Origin: Arachis hypogaea
Taxonomy: Eukaryota; Streptophyta; Magnoliopsida; Fabales; Fabaceae
DNA: 64,000 bases
Assembly: GCF_003086295.3 (NCBI RefSeq)
Contig: NC_092054.1
Span: forward strand, 59,187,546-59,251,545
Direction of reading: 5' to 3'
Of the stretch, positions 1 through 10,996 are shown piece after piece; within the stretch, counting starts at the first letter, position 1; each line of letters begins with the position of its first letter. The translations under genes were made by a program, and so were the position numbers. The notes below the pieces were generated by a model that was not told the DNA's origin, searched no databases, and saw only the letters and a list, made by a program, of their open reading frames with translations.

Positions 1-2
1 GC

Positions 3-83
3 CCACCGCCGCCGTCCTTACAAGAAGACGATGTTTCTTCCTCTCACTCCCAAGGAAAGCAAGTTCAAGCACTAATAGAATAG
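3..83 (+). CDS. possible C-terminal tail of an unidentified gene running in from the left
   Basis: The frame starting at base 3 is open from the window edge to a TAG at 81-83. It reads as a proline run followed by an acidic, Ser- and Gln-rich tail, which is plausible plant protein composition. The region is clearly GC-richer than the AT-rich DNA after it. The frame starting at base 1 is also open, to a TAA at 73-75, so the frame is not secure. No family can be named from about 26 residues. Confidence 0.2.
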   Translation, partial: PPPPSLQEDDVSSSHSQGKQVQALIE

Positions 84-300
84 GCTATACCTCGGAGTCT
101 ATTTTCACACAGGAACACTATCATTTTTTTTTACTCAATACAGACAAATACTATATACCATTGTTTCGTTTTATTCATTTTGTTAATTCCATTGCTTCTG
201 GTGGTTCCGTATCATCCACCCCTAATTTTCCTGTTTATGTTCTTCGTTTTAACCTTCGATTTTATTTTGTTTTAATTTTTTTAAGTTTTATTTTTAGCTT
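84..300. other. AT-rich intergenic DNA, no gene seen
   Basis: T-rich sequence between the possible gene tail and the left end of the Mutator-like element. It could be the 3' untranslated region of the left-hand gene. The short open frame at 161-349 runs into the transposon end, has no recognisable composition, and is not annotated as a gene. Confidence 0.4.
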
Positions 301-309
301 TTATTTTAA

Positions 310-548
310 GGAAGCCACTCAGATAAAGACGCCTAAAACGTTTTTTTAAAGATGTTTCCATGTTCTGTTTTAATTGGTTTCTATATAATTTATTCGGTGT
401 TCCTCATCACATATTATTAAATTCCTCAAAAAATTTTCTTTCCAGAAACAATAAAACATTTAATTTGGATTAAAACAAAAAAGATAATAAATTAACTATT
501 AAAATTTTTTTAAAAGATTATTTACATAAAAAAATATATCACATTCAT

Positions 549-582
<34 letters not shown>

Positions 583-835
583 CAAGCTCTTAAAATTTTT
601 ATAAATAAAAAAATAATTAATTTATATTCGTACAATATATAAAATAATTACTATATTATTATTATATTATATATTAAGAATCACTAATTTAAATTTTCTT
701 TTTATTTTTAATATAAGCATTAGAAATAAATAAAATTTTTATAACTAAATGTAGTGTAACAAAATATATATAATATTAATTAGTTCTTAAAAAATTCTAA
801 AAAAATATTTTCTTTCATTTTAGTAAAATAACTAT
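310..835 (+). repeat. left terminal inverted repeat of the MULE
   Basis: Inverted partner of 3960-4482. Landmarks shared by both arms are the outer CAGATAAA...AAAACG stretch, the CATCACATATTATTAAATTC segment, a long (AT)n tract, and a purine/pyrimidine-skewed inner part near 780-830. The inner limit is approximate. Confidence 0.6.
553..580. repeat. (AT)n microsatellite in the left MULE arm
   Basis: About 14 AT dinucleotides. The same tract sits at the mirror position in the right arm (about 4218-4240), so it was part of the TIR before or during its formation. Confidence 0.8.
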
Positions 836-1065
836 TTATTAAAGTAGACAAATTAATTATTTTCTTCTCATATACAATTTTTTTAAGACATAAAAGTAAT
901 TAATTAGGACATTGATTAAGAGAATTAAAGTCATTATTTCATTAAATTTTTAATTTAAAGAAAAATCCTTGTTAATTTTGGTATAGAAATTTTGAATTTG
1001 AAAACATTGATAAAAATTATGTTGAATTTTGATTTATTTGATTCTCATTTAAATTAATTACTACA

Positions 1066-2215
1066 TAAGTTAAAGTTCTATTTTAAAGTTATATTCGAGC
1101 TTTAATCTGATTTTTAAAGTTTCAATTTACTTAGTTTGATTTTTTAACTTAGGTATCTGTGACTCATATTAGGGTTTTAAGTGTTTAGTTGAAAAAAAAA
1201 TTTCAATTGTCACATCAAACAGTCGCTAGAATGTATAATGTAACAGTCGTTAGTCCATCTCAGCATGTCGTTAACGATTTTGTGAGACAGTGACAAAAAT
1301 AAGATTAGGAACCAATATGAGTCATAACTATTAAGTTGGGAGACTAAATTGAGTAAATCGAAATTTTTAAAATTAGATTGAAACATAGTTGTTAGAACCG
1401 AACCAGTGATCGAACCGGTCAAGCTACTGGTTCACTGGTTTATTGGTTCAACCGATAAATCACTGGTTGAACCGATAAAACTGGTCTCACGTAAATATAA
1501 AATATAAAATAGTTAAAAACTTAAAATTAAAATTTGAAATACATATCTTCACTAATATTTTATGAAGAATCAAATCTCAACTTCTAAAAATAACTAATAT
1601 AAAAAAATTATAAAATTTTAATACTACAATAGTATCTTATTTTGACACAATAAAAAAATAATTAATTTACAAAGCCTATCATCTAACTATAATATCAGTA
1701 GATTTTGACACTAACATCAAAACAAATAACCTTAATCACAATACTAGCAATAAAATAGATCAAGTAAATTAATAAATTTTTAGTGAATTTATATTTATAT
1801 TAATGATGGTATATAATTAAAATATAATTAATTTTAAAAATAAAAAAAATAAAAATTAAATTAAATTAGATATTTATGTATACTATATAATTAGTATTTG
1901 TCAAATATAATATTTAGAAGTGTAATGACTAAGTGGCAAGTAGAGGTTGCTTTTGCTCCAAGGTTCTTGGTTCGAGACCTTGTGGAGACATTTTTAAAAA
2001 ATTTTCAAGCAGACCAGTTCGGTTAGACCGGTTTGCACCGGTACTTACCGATTCACACCGGTTTTATTCCTTAAACGGTCCAAGAAGTAAACCGAACCGA
2101 ACTAGGATTCGGTTCTAGTCCAGTTCACTAGTTTTTCGGTCGAACCAGCCGATCCAGTTCGGTTTTTACAACTATGGATTCAAATACGAACATAATTTTA
2201 GAGACCAATAATTAT
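1066..2215. mobile_element. MITE with about 100-bp inverted ends, split by a hAT insertion
   Basis: The left arm (about 1070-1180) and the right arm (about 1290-1383, resuming at 2177-2215) are reverse complements of each other at roughly 70-80 percent by eye. Both contain a GACTCATATT(A/G)G segment. Without the 793-bp hAT insertion and its duplicated target, the unit is about 340 bp. The same family occurs at 12052-12556. End points and target duplication are not precise. Confidence 0.4.
1384..2176. mobile_element. non-autonomous hAT element, 793 bp, ACCGG-rich ends
   Basis: The element begins CATAGTTGTTAGAACCGAAC and ends with a matching inverted end (CATAGTTGTAAAAACCGAAC read from the right). 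The flanking 8-mers gattgaaa (1376-1383) and gattcaaa (2177-2184) agree at 7 of 8, as expected for the hAT superfamily. Both ends are rich in AACCGGT-type words, and the middle is AT-rich. No transposase frame is present. A tRNA-like B-box word lies inside at about 1969-1979. Confidence 0.65.
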
Positions 2216-2319
2216 TATCTCTTTGTTGACAATTAAGTTGTTTTAATGGTAATTAAGATCTAATAATGGTTTATAATAAAAGAAGCATTCTTTTGCAAGA
2301 ATGAACCTATAGTAGTAGT

Positions 2320-2657
2320 TAGGGGTGTTCATAGATTAGATCATATCCATATAAATCCACAGTATTTATCTGTATCTGATCTGTAATTTGAGGATATGAT
2401 CTGATCTATAACATGATCGGATTGGATCGAATCGGATCCACACTCTAATCAGATAGAAGTAAATATGTTTACAAAAGTAAACAAAAAAAAATTATTGACT
2501 TTTTTTATAAAAATAAAATTTTTTTAATATTTTTTATTTTATGGATATATTTGATATCTGATCCAAACATAAAAAGTGCGAATATCGAATTTGATCTAAT
2601 GAGTTTAGTGCGGATTGGATCGAAATTTCAGCCATATCCCATCTGTAAATACCCCTA
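2320..2657. mobile_element. small hAT-like MITE with TAGGGGTG ends
   Basis: Starts TAGGGGTGTTCATAG and ends TACCCCTA. The interior is rich in GGAT(C/T)(G/C)GAT words near both ends. The adjoining 8-mers gtagtagt and gcaataat match only 5 of 8, so the target duplication is weak. It shares terminal sequence with the larger hAT MITE at 41983-52318. Confidence 0.5.
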
Positions 2658-2971
2658 GCAATAATAACTAAAAAATTATAATGATTATATTTTTAACTAA
2701 GAGGAATTGCCAAAAAAAAAAGTACTGAATACAAGAACATTTAATCAAATATTAAAAGAAAATTTTACTTTAAAACAGTTGGAGTTTTTTACTCATATAT
2801 ATATATATATATAAACGTTTTTTTTCTATGATCTTAAGAAAGGTTTTGTAAGTCCCTAACCTTGTTATCGATTTTTGTAGTGTTAGCCCTCATATTATCA
2901 ATTTGATTCATATATAATTCGGATGATAAATTATTTGGTGACGTGCTTCCTTTTTTACTGTGATATACTTG

Positions 2972-3031
<60 letters not shown>

Positions 3032-3959
3032 AAATAACAGGCTAAATTATTGCTATAACATAATAGAAGTATGGAAGTTTATCATTCTTCTCTAATGGAG
3101 GAAACAAAATTCTTTTCAATAGTTTATTTAACGTTTAGTAGAATAAAAATAAATTTTATTAGAATAAATTTAAGTACGAGTTTAATATTTTTATTCATCA
3201 TAAAATTTTATAGAATTACTCGTAGATAAATTTTGGAAAAAAGAAAAAAAACATGATTTTTAATTTTATTTTTAAATAAACTTTATTTTTAATTTTAAAA
3301 TAAATTTTATTTTTATTTTTTAATAATATTAATTTTTTACCATATATAATTATTTAATTATTTTTTAATCATATGTAAATAAATTACTCTTAATAAGACT
3401 GTGTTATTCAATTATCTTTTTTAAAAAATAATTAATTATTAAAATAATTAAACTTTTCACAACAAAAATAATAAAAAAATTATGAACGAAAAAAATTAAC
3501 TATCCTGATAATTTGTTGTATTTTTATTCATATTTTAATTATAAACATAAATATAATTTAATTATATTATTTATGAAATGTGACTATAGATGTAGATAAA
3601 ATTTAGTTATATTACTTATATATAGTTTCATTGTATTGTATTGCTTATAAAGTTAAATTATAATTATGACAATAGAATTGTTCTTGTATTTTTATATGTG
3701 TGACTAATTGATGGTGTTAAAACATTACTCTTAATTATAAATAAAGTTTATAATTTAAAAAATCAAAGACTCAATTAAAAATATACGGAAAAAATGATGT
3801 TAAAATATTCTAACTCTTTAAAATAAAAATATTCGAAATTCAATTAAAAATTATTTAAAATTTAAACTCAATAAAAATTTATATTCAATATGTTTTGTAT
3901 TAAATATATTTAATAACCTATTATATCATATTGGTTGAAATTAGTTTTTATAACGTTAA
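2658..3959. other. AT-rich MULE interior, no gene seen
   Basis: Very AT-rich sequence holding short homopolymer and dinucleotide tracts and the (ATT)n array. No open frame has plausible protein composition. It may contain relics of other insertions, but none with ends I can define. Confidence 0.5.
2973..3031. repeat. (ATT)n microsatellite
   Basis: About 19 uninterrupted ATT trinucleotides, a likely length-variable locus. Confidence 0.95.
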
Positions 3960-4482
3960 TTTTTTAATAACACTTTATTAGAAAAAATCATCTTTTCAGA
4001 ATTTTTTAACAACTAATTAATATTATATATATTTTGTTACATTACATCTTGTTATAAAAAAATTATTTATTTCTAATGCTTATATTAAAAATAAAAATAA
4101 AATTTAAATTAGTAAATTTTAATCTATAATATAATAATAATATAGTAATTGTTTTATATATTATACGAATAAAAATTAATTATTTTTTTTATTTATAAAA
4201 ATTTTAAGAGCTTGTTTTATATATATATATATATATATTTGATGAATGTGATATATTTTTTTATGTAAATAATCTTTTAAAAAAATTTAATAGTTAATCT
4301 ATTACTTTTTTGTTTTAGTCTAAATTAAATGTTTTTTATTATTTTTGGAAGGAAAATCTTTTGAGGAATTTAATAATATGTGATGAGGAACACCAAATAA
4401 ATTATACAGAAACCAATTAAAAGACAACATAAAAACATCTTTAAAAAAAAGACGTTTTAAGCGTTTTTATCTGAATAGCTCC
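3960..4482 (-). repeat. right terminal inverted repeat of the MULE
   Basis: Reverse-complement partner of 310-835, ending at the 9-bp target duplication 4483-4491. The arms have diverged by substitutions and small indels, so the element is not recent. Confidence 0.6.
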
Positions 4483-4491
4483 TTAATTTAA

Positions 4492-5116
4492 TTTTATTTG
4501 TTTTATTAATTTAATTTTCGGGTTAGAACACGTTAAGAAAACTTAATGCATTAAAAAATTAAAAAATCCTAATTTTTTTAAAAGCTATTGTAATTTGCAA
4601 AATAAATTCACTATAATTTTATAATTTGATTTAATTATCTAAGATTAAAATGTGGTTAGCATTAATTATGATAGCACAAATTAATTTTTCTAATAATAAT
4701 GGAATAAGTCATAAAAAATACCTAACCCCTTATTTATTATAAAGAGATTGGCTAGAAATTACCAAAGTTGATTCTGTCTCATCTAAGTGAAGTCTTGTGA
4801 AGAGGCAGAGTTCTTCCCAAAAGAGATTATGGCTAATACAAATTCTAGAACAGTGTGGCATGAGTTAGTGGATCTTATCAGCCGAATTCAAAAATATCGG
4901 ATAACAACATTATAGCTATTTAGCATTGCTGATAAGTAGTGACGAGTTTAAAAGTCATCTACTTCTACTAAAATTATGGATATACCAGAAAGAGATTGAT
5001 TAGAAAACTATTCATAGTAAATACATTAACAGCCATCAACAAACAACGGTTGGTTTGAATATACTCTCAAACATGATAACATTGCATAGTTTTTTGTTTC
5101 CTACGCCAAAAAAGCA
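4492..5116 (+). promoter_or_regulatory. upstream region of the GeBP-like gene
   Basis: About 600 bp between the MULE end and the start codon. It is AT-rich up to about 4740 and more mixed afterwards. A TTATTATAAAG stretch near 4732-4743 could serve as a TATA element, which would give a 5' leader of roughly 300-350 bases with several short upstream ATGs. This is an inference from composition, and no transcript evidence is available. The MULE end lies only about 630 bp from the start codon. Confidence 0.3.
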
Positions 5117-6253
5117 ATGCTTTCCCCGTTTGTTTCGTGGCTCTTGTCTTCCACCACCTCCTCCTCTTCCTCTTCATCTTCTGATGAACAAGAACAAAGC
5201 ATTGACATAGACGACACTTCAACCGACCAACCAGACCCTGAAAACGACATTGTCAACGACCAAAACGACAACAATCACCAAACAAACGGGGACGAAAATG
5301 ATGAGCATTTTCTTAGTTCATGCGACGGGGACGACGCAATTCCCGTTGCTCTTGCCGTTCCCGCCACCGAACCCTCCCCGAGCCCCGCCGTCACGGTAGC
5401 CTTTACCACTGCTGATGATAGAATCCCCGTCGCAACCACAGCCGCAGCCACCACCATCGTGACACAGTCGAAACGGCAGCGTGCTGCGAACTACGCAGGC
5501 ATGATTAGGCAATACCAGAGGCTTTGGACAAAGCAGGACGAGATAGAACTATTGAGAGGGTACCTTGAATACGTTAGACGAAACAAAGGCGTGAGAAAGT
5601 CCCTCCAAAACGACGTAGCTTCGTTCTACGGTGACGTGTGCCACAAGCTAAACGTGGATTTCAACAAGAACCAGCTTGTTGAGAAGCTGAGGAGGCTAAA
5701 AAGGAAACACAAGGTGACTCTGGATAAGGGCAATTTGGGAAAAGTGTCCTTCAGAAACCCTCAGGACGAGACGATTTTCGAGATTTCGCACAAGATTTGG
5801 GGCAAAGACATTGACACTGACCAATTAGTAGAAGAAGAAGAAGAAGAAGAAGAAGCATTTGATATGGATGGTGGTGGGGTTGATGATGATCATGGCAAGG
5901 TTAAGCTGAAAGTTGAAAAGGTTGTGAGTTGTGATGAGATTGAGAAAAGGGCGCCGAAGCGGCCGCGACTAAGCAAAAATCGCGACGAGACAGCAACGGC
6001 TGCTGACATGCAGATCCAGAGCTTCATTGAGGAAACCATGAGGTCTTGTTTCTCACCATTGATAAAGGAATTGTTGGATGATGAAGGAAGATCGAAGCCG
6101 GTAGAGTTTTCCCCTTCCCTTGGAGATGAGGGTGATGAGCAATGGAGGAAGCAGAGGATTTCAGAGCTCGAAGTGTATTTGAATCGGTTAGAGTTGTTAC
6201 AGGATCAGATCAAGGCTAAATTAGAAGAGCTTAGGTCAGGTTCAAGGAATTGA
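5117..6253 (+). CDS. GLABROUS1 enhancer-binding protein (GeBP)/storekeeper-like transcription factor
   Basis: A single-exon frame of 378 aa. Residues about 1-130 are low-complexity: a Ser run, an Asp/Asn-rich acidic stretch and an Ala/Thr/Pro-rich stretch. Residues about 131-230 form the plant-specific DUF573/GeBP DNA-binding domain: RLWTKQDEIELLRGYLEY, then LVEKLRRLKRKHK, then ISHKIWG. A run of about eight Glu follows. The C-terminal 40 residues (RISELEVYLNRLELLQDQI) have the leucine spacing of the short zipper by which GeBP proteins dimerise. The family comprises nuclear, plant-specific regulators linked to trichome, cytokinin and stress responses. The start is chosen because it is the first ATG of the long frame, it has a G at -3, and the N-terminal composition fits the family. 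There is no frameshift or stop, so this looks like a working gene. The target genes cannot be told from the sequence. Confidence 0.9.
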   Translation: MLSPFVSWLLSSTTSSSSSSSSDEQEQSIDIDDTSTDQPDPENDIVNDQNDNNHQTNGDENDEHFLSSCDGDDAIPVALAVPATEPSPSPAVTVAFTTADDRIPVATTAAATTIVTQSKRQRAANYAGMIRQYQRLWTKQDEIELLRGYLEYVRRNKGVRKSLQNDVASFYGDVCHKLNVDFNKNQLVEKLRRLKRKHKVTLDKGNLGKVSFRNPQDETIFEISHKIWGKDIDTDQLVEEEEEEEEAFDMDGGGVDDDHGKVKLKVEKVVSCDEIEKRAPKRPRLSKNRDETATAADMQIQSFIEETMRSCFSPLIKELLDDEGRSKPVEFSPSLGDEGDEQWRKQRISELEVYLNRLELLQDQIKAKLEELRSGSRN

Positions 6254-6950
6254 CTATGGGAGTTTTGATTTCTTTCCACTTCCTTGAATGTACATTAAAA
6301 GTTACTTTGTGGTTTGTTCAATGCATAATTACATGGAACATAATACGTTATGGTATAAAAACAGGTATGCTGAATGCCATATGTAAAATATTTTATATGA
6401 AAATATACATATGACATTTTGGTCGGCAGACGGTGTGCGTTACGCACACGATATGCTATCTAATTAGTGAATTCATGTAACTATAGTTTAATGTATGTAT
6501 GTCCATGTGTTGCAATGAATAGAAGAATGAAATAGAAGACACTTAGTTCTAGCAATTCCGACATATTTTGTAGTAGATATGTAATCTAAATTTATGAAAA
6601 TGGAAGCTCCATGCTTCTTCATAATAAGTTTTACATTTGTAGTTTTCGATTGGGGTATGTTTGGTTGGGATAAAAATTTAAAAAGGAGAAGATACAACAA
6701 ATTCATTCATGAAATTTTTTATTCGGATTTTATCAGATAAATATTATTTTAACAACTTACTTAAGTTGTCTAGGCCCAACAAATTTTAATTGGTAAATTC
6801 TGGAGAAAAAAGAAAGAAAATATTATAACTCTTTTAATGCAGAAAAAAAAAGAGAGTGAGTTTAGAGTTTGGTAACTAAGAAATTCTGGCTTGGAATTGC
6901 TTTTCCCACAAGTCATAAACTAAATGCATCTGCAGTCATCTTTTGTTTCA
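6254..6950. other. 3' flank of the GeBP-like gene, no further gene
   Basis: AT-rich sequence that probably holds the 3' UTR. It contains an imperfect inverted repeat (6373-6384 against 6405-6416, 11 of 12 paired) and a perfect short palindrome at 6433-6449. No open frame is convincing. Confidence 0.4.
6433..6449. repeat. perfect 17-bp palindrome
   Basis: GTGTGCGTTACGCACAC has 8-bp arms and one central base. It is GC-rich within an AT-rich 3' flank, about 180 bp past the GeBP-like stop codon. Function unknown. Confidence 0.7.
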
Positions 6951-7292
6951 AGAATATAACATGAAGGAAAGATATGTGACTCGAACCTGCGACCTCTTAA
7001 AAAAAATTATATTAAGTAGGAGTACGTATTCCTCATCTAGCGCCCGACGCTTTGCTAGGGTTTCACTGCGCCGCCTCCATAGTTACACCTTTCTTTGTCT
7101 TTTCTTCGTCAAACTCTTTTCCATCTTCTTCTACTTTCTTTTCTTAATTTCTTTTCCACTTAGCTCCCTAATTTTCGTTTTCTCTCCCAATTCATTCCTC
7201 TTTTAATTTATTCCGTTTTTTTAATTCACTCATTCCATATATCTTATTTCTCTTTGGAATCATTGAATACCAATTCTGATTTTCTCTACACC

Positions 7293-7382
7293 ATGAGCAA
7301 CAAATCAGAGATTCAGAACCCTCATATAATTGCTATGACGGTGGAGGGTGTCAGCCTTCAAGTGGCACCCAAAGAAATATAA
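7293..7382 (+). CDS. short frame at the ORF1 position of the LINE
   Basis: A 29-aa frame starting MSNKSEIQN and ending by overlapping the beginning of the ORF2 frame. It may be the residue of ORF1 or a leader peptide. No zinc knuckle or RRM is visible. Low confidence that it is translated. Confidence 0.25.
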   Translation: MSNKSEIQNPHIIAMTVEGVSLQVAPKEI

Positions 7383-10300
7383 AACTGCTCTCGTGGAATT
7401 GTCGGGGTTTGGGGAGACCCCTGACAATCCACAATCTTAAAGGGATATGCAAATCCTACTCCCCCGAGATTGGTTTTATCTGTGAAACAAAAAATCAATC
7501 TCGACAAGTTGAAGGAAAACTAAGATCTTGTGGTTTCAAGGAATGGTTTATTGTGGATCCGGATGGATTATCAGGGGGTTTGGCAATGGCATGGAGGGAT
7601 GGTTGCACTGTTCAGATTTTACAGCATGGTAGATTTTTCATTGCGGCATCAGTTCTGACAGCTGGTTCTAATGATCCCTATGGTGTTCTAGGTGTTTATC
7701 TCAGTTCAAATGATCAACATAGAATGGCTCAATTTGCTGAATTAACTTCAGTCACCCAATAGTTCGATGGTAAGGTTGTGTTAATGGGAGATTTTAATGC
7801 CATTTCTAATCAATTGGAGAAAGAAGGTGGGGGTGCTAAATCTCCTTCTTCTATTGAAACCTTTAATAGTTTTATTGATGATAATTCCCTGATTGATATT
7901 GATATGGTCGGAAGACCATTCACTTGGTCAAATAGACGGAGGGGTGATGAGTTGATATAGGAAAGACTGGACCAATTCCTGGTAGGAGTTGATTGGCAGC
8001 AACTCTATCCCAATGCAACGGTTCTTAGACTGTCAGAATCAGGCTCGGATCACGCCCCTCTTCTCTTAGACTCTAATCCGAGAACTGAGATATCTAAACG
8101 CCGATTCAAATTCCAAGAAAGATGGTGTTCTAATGATGAAATAAGGCAGATTGTTAGAGAGGTTTGGCATGAACAGATTGATGGTTCAGCCATGTATATC
8201 CTAGCTCAAAAAATAAAGCGTTGTCGGCATAAGATTGTCAGATGGCAGCAAGAACACAGATCTAATTCGAAGGTGGAGATTGATTTACTACAGTCGGAAT
8301 TAGAGGAACTTCGTTTAGCAGGAATTCATGGAGGCGACATCATTTCAGAAATAGAGGACAAACTTGAAAAAGCATTGCAAAATGAGGAATCTTATTGGAA
8401 AGATAAGTCTAGAGTCAAATGGCTCAAATCTGGTGATCAGAATACAGCTTTCTTCCATCAGAAATTTAGAAATCAAACCCGAAGGAATAGAATTTGGCAA
8501 CTAACTGGCAGTGATGGTGAAGTGGCTACTTCAAATGCTGGTATTGCTTCTGTGGCTGAATCTTATTTCAAGGACATCTTTTCCTCCACTTGTCATGAGA
8601 ACCCTGAACCTCTGTTTACTGATTTTGAACCTAAGGTTACAGCTCACATGAACCGTAGGCTTCAAAGACCAGTGACTATGGAGGAAGTGAAACGCGCAAC
8701 ATTTAGCATTCATCCTCAAAGTGCTCCAGGAGATGATGGTATGACAGCAAAATTTTTTCAAAACTTCTGGAACATACTTAGTGGTGATGTGTTTCGAGCA
8801 GTTAAGAGCTTCTTTTCTGGGAGCAGAATCTTGAAAGGTTTTAACCACACTCAGATCTGTCTTATTCCCAAGATTTCTGATGCTAAAGATATGACTCAGG
8901 TAAGACCAATAAGCCTATCCTCAATCTTTTACAAGATTATCTCCAAAGTATTTGTACATAGGCTTCAGGGTATGATGAATAGACTAATTAGCCCTACGCA
9001 GAGTGCTTTTATTAAAGGCAGATTAATCTCTGATAATATCCTAATTGCTCACGAGTGTATGCATTACTTGAAGAACAAAAAAAGGGGCCTCGAAAATGAA
9101 ATGGCGCTAAAATTAGATATGAGTAAGGCATATGATAGGGTGGAATGGCACTTTCTTTGGTTTATATTAGAGAAGTTTGGTTTTGACTCCCGGTGGATCA
9201 TGTGGATTCGAGAATTAGTGACAACTGTTTCTTATTCTGTTATTGTGGAAGGACAACCTTATGGTTTCTTCAAACCAAATAGAGGTATTCGACAAGGAGA
9301 TCCTCTATCCCCCTATCTTTTTCTTTTCTGTGCAGAAGGTCTCTCCTTCTTGCTACACAAGGCAGAACAAAACAGACTAATTCAGGGTCTTCAGATACAT
9401 AGGCGATGTCCCAAGGTCAACCACCTCCTATTTGCTGATGATTCCATCTTATTCTGTAAGGCTAATCCTGAAGCATGTTCAAATATCCTGCATTTATTGA
9501 ATTCTTATGAAAGCATCAGTGGCCAGAGGGTAAATCTTAATAAATCTGCTGTATTCTTTAGCCACAACACTCCCTCCACTACTCGTACACTACTGGCTAA
9601 CTCTATGAATATTAATCATATTGGGGCTCAGGATAAATACCTTGGTTTGCCTTCTACAGTCTCTAAATCGAAAAAGGCTTCTTTTAGTATGATCAAAGAA
9701 ATGGTTCGGAAAAGAATCCAAGGGTGGAAGCGCAATCTTCTTTCGTCAGGTGGTAGACACGTATTGCTTAAGGCAGTGGGAGAAGCTATTCCTATTTATA
9801 CATTGTCTTGCTTCAAGTTTCCTGATGGTTTAATTTCGGAAATTCACTCTCTACTTTCTCAGTTCTGGTGGGGACAAAAAGGTTCTGAAAGGCGGATGGC
9901 TTGGATTAGCTGGGACACTATGACTCGCCCACGAAAAGAAGGAGGCCTTGGATTTAAAGATCTCAGAATCCAAAATCTGGCGCTTTTAGGCAAACAGTTT
10001 TGGCGACTTGTAACACAGCCTACTTCCTTATTATCCAAAATCCTAAGAGGTAAATACTTTAGCAATGGTAATGCTATAACGGCAGAAATTGGAGTCTTAC
10101 CTTCTTGGGGATGGAGGAGCATACTGGAAGGCCGGAAGATTGTTGAAAAAGGTCTCAATTGGGCTGTGGGTACTGGTGAGAATATCCGAACCTTTGAGGA
10201 TCCTTGGCTGCCTCCTCCGTATCCTTTAATGATTTCTGACATGCCAAATAGACAGGCTATTTCTGAGTTGGTTCCAAGAGTTAAAGATCTAATTACTGAA

Positions 10301-10996
10301 GATAGGAATTGGAATCAGAATCTCATTCAAGAATTATTTCCCCAAGACGTTGCAAACAGGATTTTGTCAGTTAAAATTCAGCAGAGTAGGGACAAATTGC
10401 AATGGGAATTGAACAAATCCAAGCAATATGATACAGCTTCAGGTTACAGAATTGGCTATTTATTTTACCATCCGCCTCTGGAGCTTTGCCCTAATTATAT
10501 GCAGCAGAAAAATCCGTGGATTGATTTATGGAAGTTGAACTTGCCTCACAAAATTAAGCTATTTATCTGGAAAGCTCTCCATGGCCGACTTCCGGTGCTT
10601 GCTCAGATTCATCACCGCATCCCATCTATATCACCAATATGCCCCTGCTGTCATGAAGCAACGGAAACAGTCACTCATTGTTTGATCGATTGCTCTAAAA
10701 TTAAAGACGTATGGTCTCAGAGTTATCTTCGTGACTGTCTTCCCCCTCAGAGTTCTAACGACTTTTGGACATGGTGGACTGCATCAACAGAGATACTTAA
10801 CCCGTTGAAGAATGCTGACCGTAATCCTCAATTGCTTGCCATCATTTGCTGGAACTGCTGGAAAGCTCGCAACCAGTTGATTTTTGAAGGTTCTACTTCT
10901 ATGCCGTCTGCCATTCTAGCAAGCTCTGTCAAGTTGCTCCGTAAAATCCAAAGAACTCCCAGTTTAGGTCGTCATCTCCATGAGGCAAGCTCTTAA
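7379..10996 (+). pseudogene. LINE ORF2: endonuclease, reverse transcriptase, zf-RVT; two amber codons
   Basis: One continuous frame of about 1,200 codons broken only by TAG at 7760-7762 and at 7958-7960. The N-terminal part is an apurinic/endonuclease domain (LLSWNCRGLG at about 7385; MGDFNAI at about 7784; SGSDHAPLL at about 8040). The reverse transcriptase follows: the LIPK and RPISL region near 8860-8920, the KLDMSKAYDRVEW active-site block at about 9110, GIRQGDPLSP at about 9285 and the FADDS catalytic motif at about 9430. The C terminus has the plant zf-RVT cysteine cluster (CPCCHEATETVTHCL, about 10640). Both stops fall in the endonuclease region, so the RT part downstream (8192 onward, 934 aa) stays open. 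The element could move only by readthrough or with help in trans. The two nonsense changes in an otherwise clean frame suggest recent loss. Confidence 0.9.

Larger units (their letters stand above)
310..4482. mobile_element. Mutator-like (MULE) element with about 525-bp terminal inverted repeats, no transposase
   Basis: The sequence from GGAAGCCACTCAGATAAAG at 310 is matched in reverse complement by the end at 4482, which reads GGAGCTATTCAGATAAAAAC on the other strand. Similarity continues inward for about 525 bp on both sides. The flanking 9-mers ttattttaa (301-309) and ttaatttaa (4483-4491) agree at 8 of 9 bases. A 9-bp target duplication plus long TIRs is the Mutator-superfamily signature. 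The interior is AT-rich, holds further insertions, and has no open frame resembling a MURA transposase, so the element is non-autonomous. A smaller relative with the same end sequence lies at 14170-14737. Confidence 0.65.

Noticed and set aside
161..349. 62-codon plus-strand frame
   Set aside because: Phe/Leu-rich AT-driven composition, and it crosses the MULE end, so it cannot be an old gene.
2973..3031. Regular repeats that might suggest an array
   Set aside because: Pure (ATT)n with no spacers; not CRISPR.
6970..7000. Minus-strand GGTTCGAGTC as a tRNA B box
   Set aside because: No A box or tRNA fold nearby; a single word is not enough.
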